Shown: piece by piece, positions 7,468 through 13,105 of the stretch
Numbering within the stretch: position 1 is the first letter of the stretch
Layout: every line of letters begins with the position of its first letter
Assembly: GCF_030211955.1 (NCBI RefSeq)
Contig: NZ_JASODI010000031.1
Span: 1-13,105 of the forward strand
Length of the DNA: 13,105 bases
From: Corynebacterium frankenforstense
Lineage (GTDB): Bacteria > Actinomycetota > Actinomycetes > Mycobacteriales > Mycobacteriaceae
Reading direction: 5' to 3'
The notes under the pieces: generated by a model
What the model saw: the letters and a program-made list of their open reading frames with translations, nothing else
The model's database searches: none
What the model was told of the DNA's origin: nothing
Position numbers and translations under genes: made by a program

Positions 7468-7572
7468 CAGCGGCTACGACGGGGTGCACCCGTGCGCGTG
7501 TGCGGGGCCGGCTCCTGTGACCGGGTGCGGCTGCGCTCTGCGGGCGGGTGGGCCGTCCCTCGGCGGCAAAGT

Positions 7573-7592
7573 GGGCCGCCCCCCGGCGGCCC
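7573..7592. other. Perfect GC hairpin beyond the SRP RNA 3' end
   Basis: GGGCCGCC and GGCGGCCC (8 bp) flank a four-base loop. It lies just past the T-rich end of the SRP RNA on the minus strand, so it could act as a back-up block to transcription running toward aspT. No U tract follows it on the minus strand. Confidence 0.45.
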
Positions 7593-7593
7593 G

Positions 7594-7602
7594 TAAAAAT
7601 AA
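7594..7602 (-). terminator. T-rich end of the SRP RNA transcript
   Basis: On the minus strand the closed SRP helix ending in TCCCC is followed by TTATTTTTA. Stem plus U-rich tract can serve as an intrinsic terminator. Confidence 0.55.
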
Positions 7603-7692
7603 GGGGACCCCGCGCACCCGGTAGAGCCCGTTGACCCTTGCTGCATTCCTGCCCTGGGGGAGTTCACGAGATACACGCCGCGCGAGATCCGG
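7603..7692 (-). ncRNA. ffs: Signal recognition particle RNA, small bacterial type (4.5S-like)
   Basis: The minus strand contains the Ffh-binding core of bacterial SRP RNA: CCCCCAGGGCAGGAATGCAGC followed by AAGGGTCAA (7632-7662), with a GGAA tetraloop and the conserved asymmetric internal loop. The ends close: GGATCTCGCGCG from 7690 downward pairs fully, with G-U pairs, with TGCGCGGGGTCC ending at 7605. This gives a hairpin of about 86-90 nt without an Alu domain. The RNA joins Ffh protein and targets nascent membrane proteins to FtsY. The end coordinates are estimated from the promoter and the pairing. A T-rich stretch (TTATTTTTA, 7602-7594) follows the closed stem and probably ends transcription. 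Confidence 0.9.
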
Positions 7693-7698
7693 ACCCCC

Positions 7699-7727
7699 AC
7701 TCTAGCCGAGATCCGGAGAGAGGCCAA
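7699..7727 (-). promoter_or_regulatory. Promoter of the SRP RNA gene
   Basis: On the minus strand TTGGCC (7722-7727) and TAGAGT (7699-7704) are 17 bp apart, placing the start at about 7690-7692. That agrees with the 5' end predicted from the closed terminal helix. Confidence 0.65.
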
Positions 7728-7749
7728 GACGCGGTGCGCGCCTGCTGAT

Positions 7750-7779
7750 TTGGCCGCGGCGGCAGACGCCGTGTACGAT
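7750..7779 (+). promoter_or_regulatory. Promoter of the tRNA-Ser gene
   Basis: TTGGCC (7750-7755) and TACGAT (7774-7779) are 18 bp apart and lie 39 bp before the tRNA 5' end. The -35 box is identical to that of the divergent SRP RNA promoter. Confidence 0.55.
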
Positions 7780-7817
7780 TTCTTCAGCACGACGGGGCAC
7801 GCCCCGCCTGTGACGCT

Positions 7818-7904
7818 GGAGGATTCGACTAGCGGCCTATGTCACACGCTTGGAATGCGTGCGGGAGTGACCCTCCCACGTGGGTTCAAATCCCACATCC
7901 TCCG
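7818..7904 (+). tRNA. tRNA-Ser with anticodon GGA
   Basis: A complete class II cloverleaf of 87 nt. The acceptor stem is GGAGGAT (7818-7824) with ATCCTCC (7897-7903), discriminator G7904. The anticodon stem is CACGC/GCGTG (7845-7849, 7857-7861) around the loop TTGGAAT, with anticodon GGA at 7852-7854 reading UCC and UCU serine codons. A long variable arm, GGGAG/CTCCC (7863-7867, 7873-7877), is typical of serine tRNA. The T stem is GTGGG/CCCAC with loop TTCAAAT. The 3' flank reads CA rather than CCA after the discriminator, so CCA must be added enzymatically. Divergent from the SRP RNA gene. Confidence 0.96.
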
Positions 7905-7913
7905 CAGTTGGAA

Positions 7914-7949
7914 GGACCGCCGCCCGGGAGACCGGGTGGCGGTCCTTTT
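7914..7949 (+). terminator. Intrinsic terminator of tRNA-Ser
   Basis: A 14-bp stem starting GGACCGCC and ending GGCGGTCC (7914-7927 with 7932-7945, one G-U pair) with a GAGA loop is followed by TTTT. It starts 9 nt after the tRNA. Confidence 0.9.
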
Positions 7950-8046
7950 CTGTGCGCTGGTCTTCCGTGGGCGACCGGCGCCCCCGCTGCCGCGCTTCCA
8001 CCCCGCGCCGTCGCCCCTCCCCCCACCGCCGGCACCCCTCCCCTAC

Positions 8047-8109
8047 TGCAACGACCGTTGCATGTGCCAGGCGCTGAAACTCGGCATTTGAGCGTCCAGC
8101 ACATGCAAC
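8047..8109. repeat. Nested inverted repeats sharing a TGCAAC core
   Basis: TGCAACG (8047-8053) and CGTTGCA (8056-8062) form a 7-bp inverted repeat with a 2-bp spacer. The second arm overlaps GTTGCATGTGC (8057-8067), which is perfectly complementary to GCACATGCAAC (8099-8109). Inside it a further 5-bp stem, GCGCT/AGCGT (8071-8075, 8091-8095), can form. The remaining gene-free sequence (7950-8193) shows only the short direct repeats listed separately. Confidence 0.65.
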
Positions 8110-8123
8110 CTTTGGCCCTGGGG

Positions 8124-8183
8124 CCGGTGGGCGGGGTGCTCGCGGGCTGAGCGCCGGTGTGCGGGGTGCCGGTGTGCGGGGTG
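8124..8183. repeat. Three 15-bp repeats downstream of the YczE-type gene
   Basis: CCGGTGTGCGGGGTG occurs at 8154-8168 and 8169-8183 in direct tandem. A third copy with one mismatch (14 of 15) is at 8124-8138. Together they fill most of the region just after the stop codon of the minus-strand membrane-protein gene. Confidence 0.6.
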
Positions 8184-8193
8184 CCGGGCGGCG

Positions 8194-8874
8194 TCAGTAG
8201 CCGAATTGCTTCTTGCGCAGGCGCTCGGCGTCCAGGCGCTGGAGGACGCGCACGATCGCGCCGACGGCGAAGGCGGCGAAGACGGTGCCCTCGCGCACGC
8301 CGACGATGTGTCCGTTGAGGATGAGCGAGAGCACGACCGCGAGGATGACCAGCGACCAGTCGAAGCACTGCTTGACGGTGCCGAAGTTCCAGCCGGTCAC
8401 GATCGCGGAGATCACGCCCTCACCGGGGACGTAGAGGAGCCCGGGCAGGACCTCGATGAACACGCCGACGGCGACCACGAGGGAGCCGATGAGGGCGAGC
8501 ACCCACTTCTGCCAGTAAGCCTCCGGGGCGAGGAAGTCCGTCATCCGCAGGGAGAGGATGCAGAGCAGGCCGAAGACGACGGCCACGCCGACCTGCAGGT
8601 AGCCCATGAAGGTGAAGCCCCGGCGCAGCAGGACGATCTGGATGACGACGAGCAGCGCGTTGAAGATGATGGTCCACTGCCCCACCGTCAGATTCCAGGC
8701 GGCCAGCGCCGCCGGCGGGGTGGAGATCGGGGTCGTGCCCAGGTCAGCGTGGATCGTCAGGGCGATGACCAGGGACATCACGGCCACGCCGAGCAGGAAC
8801 AGCAGCCAGCGGACGAGCAGCGGGAAGCGGTCCTCCAGCCGCGGGGTGAAATTCTTCACATCTTCATTTTTCAT
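8194..8874 (-). CDS. YczE/YyaS/YitT-family membrane protein
   Basis: A 226-residue integral membrane protein with about five hydrophobic segments (residues 18-41, 66-83, 88-108, 122-143, 172-190). The motifs LGTTPIS (45-51) and VPGEGVISAI (149-158), followed by G..VKQCFD, match YczE-type proteins as I remember them. The function is unproven; related genes in other bacteria are often next to MocR-type (GntR/aminotransferase) regulators, and a transport role has been suggested. No such regulator is in this window. ATG 8874 has no good Shine-Dalgarno sequence. A possible TACGGT -10 box (8885-8890, minus) would start transcription within a few bases of the ATG, consistent with a nearly leaderless mRNA. 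A 9-bp inverted repeat overlaps this region and may be an operator. The gene lies 113 bp after gluQ on the same strand. Confidence 0.85.
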   Translation of the reverse strand: MKNEDVKNFTPRLEDRFPLLVRWLLFLLGVAVMSLVIALTIHADLGTTPISTPPAALAAWNLTVGQWTIIFNALLVVIQIVLLRRGFTFMGYLQVGVAVVFGLLCILSLRMTDFLAPEAYWQKWVLALIGSLVVAVGVFIEVLPGLLYVPGEGVISAIVTGWNFGTVKQCFDWSLVILAVVLSLILNGHIVGVREGTVFAAFAVGAIVRVLQRLDAERLRKKQFGY

Positions 8875-8877
8875 ATG

Positions 8878-8906
8878 AACGTGGACCGTACTCCGAAGTT
8901 CACGTT
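8878..8906. promoter_or_regulatory. Operator-like inverted repeat at the YczE-type promoter
   Basis: AACGTGGAC (8878-8886) and GTTCACGTT (8898-8906) are inverted repeats with one mismatch, separated by 11 bp, so equivalent positions are about two helical turns apart. The pair covers a possible -10 box (8885-8890) and ends 3 bp before the start codon at 8874. This position suits a repressor. Confidence 0.45.
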
Positions 8907-8987
8907 ATGACGCAAGTGTGTGCGTACCCCGTGCATGCCCCCGCGCGCGGTCCACTCCCGGCCGGTGCCCGACGCCGGGCGTGGGGC

Positions 8988-9938
8988 TCAGGCCCCGGCG
9001 TCGGGGCTCCAGGTCCAGGGCTCGCGGGGAAGCTGGTTGAGGTCGAAGACCTCGGCCAGGCCCGCCAGCGAGTCCACGCCCGGATAGCCCAGCGAAGCGC
9101 AGATCAGCCCGACGATCTCCGGGACCGTGCGCCCGGCGGCACGCATCTCACGCAGCGTGACCGCTCCGTCGCGCTTGGCCAGGCGCCTGCCGTCCGGGCC
9201 CAGCACCAGCGGCACGTGCACGTACTCCACCTCCGGCAGGCCGAGCAGGTGCGCGAGGTACGCCTGCCTGGGAGCGGAGGCCAGCAGGTCGTCGCCGCGG
9301 ACGACCTGGTCCACGCCCTGCCAGGCGTCGTCGACGACGACGGCCAGGTTGTACGCCCAGTCCGGCTGCTGGCCGCCGCGGCGCAGCACCATGTCGTCGA
9401 CCTCGCCGGTGTAGTCGCCGGCCAGCGCGTCGTGCACGCGCCAGGTGTCCGTGTCCGCGCGCAGCCGCAGCGCGGGCGTGCGCCCCTCGGCGGCGAGTTC
9501 GGCGCGACGGGTGACGCGCGCGGCGTCGGAAAGTGACCGGCACGTGCCCGGGTAGTGGCCGGGCACGACGTGCGGGGCACGGGAGGCCTCGCGGATCTCG
9601 CGGCGCGAGCAGTAGCACTCGTAGACGCGGCCGGCGGTGCGCAGCCCCTCGAGGGCGGACTCGTAGGCGCCGAAGCGTTCGTGCTGGTAGGCGACCTCGC
9701 CGTCCCAGTCGAGGCCGAGAGCGGCGAGGTCCTCGAGCTGGCGCTCGGCGGACTCGAGAGAGGAGCGCTGCGTGTCGACGTCCTCGACGCGCATGAGGAA
9801 GCGGCGGCCCGTGGTGCGCGCGGCGGCCCAGGCGATCGCGGCGGTGCGCAGGTTGCCCAGGTGGAGGTCTCCGCTCGGCGAGGGGGCGTAGCGGCCGGCG
9901 GGTGCGGGGGCGTCGGCGGAGGTGCTCGGTTCAGCCAT
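8988..9938 (-). CDS. gluQ: Glutamyl-queuosine tRNA(Asp) synthetase
   Basis: GluQRS is a truncated glutamyl-tRNA synthetase without an anticodon-binding domain. It activates glutamate and attaches it to the queuosine base at position 34 of tRNA-Asp. The 316-residue product fits: [14 protein letters not shown] (16-29, HIGH motif HLGN), [14 protein letters not shown] (174-187), [27 protein letters not shown] (193-219) and RLAKRDG (252-258, KMSKS equivalent). The zinc ligands of the family are present: C108, C110, Y129 and C133. I chose ATG 9938. TAGGCT at 9946-9951 (minus) lies 7 bp upstream, so the mRNA is probably leaderless. An upstream in-frame start at 10085 would add 49 residues inside the divergent gene and is unlikely. 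The neighbour is a divergent queuosine-precursor transporter. Confidence 0.93.
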   Translation of the reverse strand: MAEPSTSADAPAPAGRYAPSPSGDLHLGNLRTAAIAWAAARTTGRRFLMRVEDVDTQRSSLESAERQLEDLAALGLDWDGEVAYQHERFGAYESALEGLRTAGRVYECYCSRREIREASRAPHVVPGHYPGTCRSLSDAARVTRRAELAAEGRTPALRLRADTDTWRVHDALAGDYTGEVDDMVLRRGGQQPDWAYNLAVVVDDAWQGVDQVVRGDDLLASAPRQAYLAHLLGLPEVEYVHVPLVLGPDGRRLAKRDGAVTLREMRAAGRTVPEIVGLICASLGYPGVDSLAGLAEVFDLNQLPREPWTWSPDAGA

Positions 9939-9945
9939 GGTTGCC

Positions 9946-9951
9946 AGCCTA
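9946..9951 (-). promoter_or_regulatory. Possible -10 box of gluQ (leaderless)
   Basis: TAGGCT on the minus strand is placed so that transcription would begin at or next to the gluQ start codon. Its centre is the palindrome CCTAGG (9948-9953), so a -10-like TAGGGC also reads toward the divergent gene. No good -35 boxes are visible. Confidence 0.4.
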
Positions 9952-9978
9952 GGGCGCTCGCGTGGGAAGATGCGGGAC

Positions 9979-10749
9979 ATGTCCAACACAGAATCCTCGC
10001 ACGGGTCTGGGCGGCCCGTCGCCTCCGGAACCGCGGCCTCCGCGGGCGCCGGCGCGGCGGGCGCCCCCGACACCGTCCGCTTCATACCCGTCCAACGCAG
10101 CTACTACCCCGTCATCGTCGCGGCCTTCGTGGCGATCTTCCTGATCTCTAACATCCTGGCGACCAAGGGCGTCGAGATCGGCCCGCTGGTCACCGACGGC
10201 GCGTTCTTCCTCTTCCCCGCCGCCTACGTGCTCGGCGACGTGCTCAGCGAGGTCTACGGCTTCCGCGCCGCCCGGCGCGCGATCCTCACCGGCTTCGCCG
10301 TCGCCGCGCTGGCGGTCGTGTGCTTCTACGTGGCCATCTGGCTGCCTGCGGCGAGCTTCTACGAGAACCAGGACGATTTCTCGCTGGTGCTCGGGCTGGT
10401 GCCGCAGATCGTGCTGGCATCGCTGGCCGGGTACCTGGTCGGGCAGCTGCTGAACTCGTGGGTTCTGGTGCGCATGAAGCGCCGGCTGGGCCCCTCGAAC
10501 ATGTGGGCCCGGCTGATCGGGTCGACGGTGGTCGGCGAGTTCACCGACACGCTGCTGTTCTGCCTGATCGCCGCGCCGGTGATCGGGATCGCGACCGCGG
10601 GTGACGCTCTGAATTACGTGGTGGTCGGGTTCCTGTGGAAGACCCTGATCGAGGTCGTGGTGCTGCCGGTGACCTACGCGGTGATCCGGCACGTCAAGCG
10701 GCGCGAGGTCGAGTGGAACGGGGGCGGGGGCGCGGTCGGCGCCGTCTGA
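9979..10749 (+). CDS. yhhQ: Queuosine precursor transporter, YhhQ/VUT family
   Basis: YhhQ-type proteins are inner-membrane transporters that bring in queuosine precursors (such as preQ0, preQ1 or related compounds). The 256-residue product has a polar tail rich in Ala and Gly (1-35), then about six hydrophobic segments. Family signatures are visible: [16 protein letters not shown] (54-69), [16 protein letters not shown] (79-94), [19 protein letters not shown] (143-161) and [15 protein letters not shown] (180-194). The C-terminus is a short basic and glycine-rich tail. I chose ATG 9979 because GGGAAG lies 9-10 nt upstream. Starts at 9970 and 9922 are in frame, but the latter begins inside gluQ. 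It is divergent from gluQ with a 40-bp gap. The CRISPR array approaches its 3' end, 26 bp after the stop codon, from the opposite direction. Confidence 0.88.
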   Translation: MSNTESSHGSGRPVASGTAASAGAGAAGAPDTVRFIPVQRSYYPVIVAAFVAIFLISNILATKGVEIGPLVTDGAFFLFPAAYVLGDVLSEVYGFRAARRAILTGFAVAALAVVCFYVAIWLPAASFYENQDDFSLVLGLVPQIVLASLAGYLVGQLLNSWVLVRMKRRLGPSNMWARLIGSTVVGEFTDTLLFCLIAAPVIGIATAGDALNYVVVGFLWKTLIEVVVLPVTYAVIRHVKRREVEWNGGGGAVGAV

Positions 10750-10775
10750 GCGGTTCGGTGGCGCGGTTGTCTCAC

Positions 10776-10801
10776 GGCGAGTCCCCGCTGGCGCGGGAAA
10801 C
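10776..10801 (-). repeat. Degenerate terminal CRISPR repeat
   Basis: The core TCCCCGCTGGCGCGGG is intact, but three bases before it are changed and two bases after it appear to be missing (26 nt instead of 28). With this length the next spacer is the standard 33 nt. This is the oldest, trailer-end repeat. Confidence 0.8.
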
Positions 10802-10834
10802 GGCCGGCACGGGTGACACCCGCACCGCCACGTC

Positions 10835-10862
10835 AGCTCATCCCCGCTGGTGCGGGGAGGAC
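10835..10862 (-). repeat. Penultimate CRISPR repeat with two substitutions
   Basis: It differs from the consensus at plus-strand repeat positions 1 (G to A) and 17 (C to T). The second change falls in the loop of the crRNA hairpin (GCCA to ACCA), so the stem is preserved and processing by Cas6e may still work. Confidence 0.9.
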
Positions 10863-13105
10863 GTGGCGAAGGCCTACGTCGCCCGTGTCCACAAGGGCTC
10901 ATCCCCGCTGGCGCGGGGAGGACGGCAACTGTCGCGCCACCAGCAGGCCAACCGTGGGCTCATCCCCGCTGGCGCGGGGAGGACGCGGTGTGCGGCGCGA
11001 TCCACACCGGCCTCCTCGGCTCATCCCCGCTGGCGCGGGGAGGACGCTGGGCAAGCTATTCGGCGGAAAAGAATATGTGGGCTCATCCCCGCTGGCGCGG
11101 GGAGGACCGTCGAACACGGCAGATCAGATCAAGCTCATGGGGCTCATCCCCGCTGGCGCGGGGAGGACCCGCGGGCCATGCCTCCGATCGCGTCCCACAA
11201 GGGCTCATCCCCGCTGGCGCGGGGAGGACGTCGCAGGTCTCCTCGTCGCCTTCGCCGCGAGCGGCTCATCCCCGCTGGCGCGGGGAGGACCTCGGCTGGT
11301 GTCCCAGTTGCGGATGCGGCCGGGGCTCATCCCCGCTGGCGCGGGGAGGACGAGCATGGTCATATCTTTCTAGGCGGTCCCAGGGGCTCATCCCCGCTGG
11401 CGCGGGGAGGACACAGTGACGAAACCTCGGATGTCTACCCAGGCGGGCTCATCCCCGCTGGCGCGGGGAGGACGGTAGGCGCACACTAACTAAGCCCACC
11501 CCTACCGGCTCATCCCCGCTGGCGCGGGGAGGACAGCGACGTGCGGGCAGTGCGGTCAGTGCGAGGGGGCTCATCCCCGCTGGCGCGGGGAGGACTTTCG
11601 GTGGTCTCTCTCGCTTACAAAACCTACCGGCTCATCCCCGCTGGCGCGGGGAGGACACGGCTTGACGGCCGCGGGTGGTGAGCTGTCGGGGCTCATCCCC
11701 GCTGGCGCGGGGAGGACGCCAATCTCGATGTTCGGGTCGCGGGACAGGGTCGGCTCATCCCCGCTGGCGCGGGGAGGACTTGCGGAAGGAGCTGGTGTCG
11801 GTGCGTGCGGAGGGCTCATCCCCGCTGGCGCGGGGAGGACCCACCGGCGTGGAACTGCCACACAAACCCGAACGGCTCATCCCCGCTGGCGCGGGGAGGA
11901 CGACCGCCTGCCCCTACCACCTCCGCAAGGGGCACGGCTCATCCCCGCTGGCGCGGGGAGGACCTCGCACACTCCTCGGTGGAAGCCTCCTTCGTGGGCT
12001 CATCCCCGCTGGCGCGGGGAGGACTGGTTCAGTGACGACAAAGGTGGTCATGCGGCGGGCTCATCCCCGCTGGCGCGGGGAGGACAGTCTGTCCCGCCGA
12101 TAGGAAGGAGACCCCATGGGCTCATCCCCGCTGGCGCGGGGAGGACGCGTGCGGATCATTCGCCCAGCCCATGACGGTGGGCTCATCCCCGCTGGCGCGG
12201 GGAGGACCCAGCTTCGCGTTCTCGAGGTCCTCGATGATCGGGCTCATCCCCGCTGGCGCGGGGAGGACGACATCTGGGTGACACGCGAGGCTAGCGCGCA
12301 CGGCTCATCCCCGCTGGCGCGGGGAGGACTCGGCGCAGAGTAGGGGGTTGCAGGATGACGTGGGCTCATCCCCGCTGGCGCGGGGAGGACGACCGACCTG
12401 CAGAAGGCGCAGGACGCGCTCGAGGCTCATCCCCGCTGGCGCGGGGAGGACCGACTGATGGCCTGGTCTCCGCAGGAGCTGCCCGGCTCATCCCCGCTGG
12501 CGCGGGGAGGACAGGAAATGCAGAAAATGATTTCTTCGGGCGCGGGGCTCATCCCCGCTGGCGCGGGGAGGACGCCCGCGACGGGGTCATTAAGGCCACC
12601 TCCGGGGGCTCATCCCCGCTGGCGCGGGGAGGACGTGCGGCCACCGCGGCCGGGCGTGAAGTGCTTGGGCTCATCCCCGCTGGCGCGGGGAGGACCCCAT
12701 CCAGGCCGGCGACGCCACCGCAGCCGAGGGCTCATCCCCGCTGGCGCGGGGAGGACTGATACATCGTGCTCATGCTGACTCCCAGCAGGGGCTCATCCCC
12801 GCTGGCGCGGGGAGGACGCGGCTCCAGTGGTGGCGGTGAAAGTCCAACGCGGCTCATCCCCGCTGGCGCGGGGAGGACTAGGGTAGCGCAGTGGCCTGCG
12901 GCGATGGTGTTGGGCTCATCCCCGCTGGCGCGGGGAGGACACGCGGGGCCGGGGCGGGGTGGTGTGGGTGGCTCATCCCCGCTGGCGCGGGGAGGACTTC
13001 GCCTCCTAGTTGCTTGTCTCGAACATGAGGGGCTCATCCCCGCTGGCGCGGGGAGGACCATATCGGCCAATTCGGCCAAATACTTCACAACGGCTCATCC
13101 CCGCT

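Larger units (their letters stand above)
10776..13105 (-). CRISPR. Type I-E CRISPR array, trailer side; leader outside the window
   Basis: There are 36 identical 28-nt repeats (10896 to 13058), two diverged repeats at the left end (10776-10801, 10835-10862) and a 14-nt start of another at 13092-13105. Thirty-eight spacers are delimited: 33 of 33 nt, four of 34 nt (11046-11079, 11718-11751, 11902-11935, 12879-12912) and one of 29 nt (12941-12969). On the plus strand each repeat starts GGCTCATC and ends GAGGAC. Read on the minus strand it matches the E. coli I-E repeat (CCCCGC and GCGGGG stem around GCCA, then ATGAGCC), so Cas6e processing would leave an AUGAGCC-type 5' handle. This orientation, and decayed repeats only on the left, place the leader to the right of 13105. 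No cas gene is in the window. The subtype is inferred from the repeat alone. Confidence 0.97.

Noticed and set aside
7386..7790. Open frame over the SRP RNA
   Set aside because: The same bases fold as SRP RNA with its own promoter. The translation has no family resemblance.
7750..8091. Open frame over tRNA-Ser and its terminator
   Set aside because: The cloverleaf and terminator explain the sequence. The frame is incidental.
9922..9978. Longer N-terminus for the YhhQ-type transporter
   Set aside because: It would start inside gluQ and add residues unlike the family. ATG 9979 has a Shine-Dalgarno sequence at a good distance.
9939..10085. Longer N-terminus for GluQRS
   Set aside because: The extra 49 residues overlap the divergent gene, are Ala/Pro-rich and precede the conserved start of the family.
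10810..10822. Short perfect inverted repeat in the oldest spacer (CGGGTG-A-CACCCG), considered as an array terminator
   Set aside because: No U tract follows on the minus strand and a one-base loop cannot form a stable hairpin without losing pairs. It is probably just spacer content.
11474..11506. Inverted ends (GGTAGG/CCTACC-like) within one spacer
   Set aside because: Only about five bases match fully. With 38 spacers this is expected by chance.
10635..12778. Open frames with repeated SSPLARGG, LIPAGAGRT or AHPRWRGED motifs
   Set aside because: These are translations of the CRISPR repeat in different frames. A repeat protein was considered, but the constant DNA repeat with unrelated 33-nt spacers and frame changes between units shows an array, not a gene.
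10776..13105. Whole right end as a new kind of repeat system
   Set aside because: Repeat length, hairpin and 3' handle match known type I-E arrays. Nothing beyond the points listed needs a new system.

Overview
The window looks like a chromosomal segment of a high-GC actinobacterium, most probably a Corynebacterium. The evidence is the overall base composition, strong GC at third codon positions, SigA-type promoters, leaderless-looking starts, and a gene block that matches what I recall of the corynebacterial core genome: aspartate aminotransferase (AspT type), a SUFU-like protein, dnaX, ybaB and recR. I could not run a database search, so the genus is an inference.

Layout. Positions 1-615 (minus) hold the N-terminal part of an exported protein that runs off the left edge. 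Its promoter lies at 720-748 and is bracketed by an 11-bp inverted repeat. From 7332 down to 891 (minus) is a housekeeping block, transcribed aspT, SUFU-like gene, dnaX, ybaB/ebfC, recR. DnaX, YbaB and RecR link the replication clamp loader, a nucleoid-associated protein and recombination mediation. The aspT leader carries a perfect 16-bp tandem duplication next to a perfect 16-bp palindrome. Next is a divergent pair of RNA genes: the small SRP RNA (minus, about 7603-7692) and tRNA-Ser(GGA) (plus, 7818-7904, with a strong terminator). Positions 7950-8193 have no gene but contain nested inverted repeats and short direct repeats.

From 8194 to 10749 there is a YczE-type membrane protein (minus), gluQ (minus) and, divergent from gluQ with a 40-bp gap, a YhhQ/VUT-type queuosine-precursor transporter (plus). 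GluQRS glutamylates queuosine in tRNA-Asp and YhhQ-type proteins import queuosine precursors, so the divergent pair makes biochemical sense.

The right end (10776 to beyond 13105) is a type I-E CRISPR array: 38 complete repeat positions plus a 14-nt start of another, with 38 spacers. Comparison with the E. coli I-E repeat shows that it is transcribed on the minus strand. The left end is therefore the old, decayed trailer end, and the leader (and probably the cas genes) lie to the right, outside the window. The first spacer base in crRNA orientation is C or G in 36 of 38 cases, as expected for a PAM-derived base. One spacer is only 29 nt and is a G-quadruplex-like tract. I see no evidence for a wholly new system here. 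The most unusual points are the regulatory-looking repeats upstream of aspT and the exported-protein gene, the inverted-repeat cluster at 8047-8109, the very long DnaX linkers and the details of the CRISPR array.
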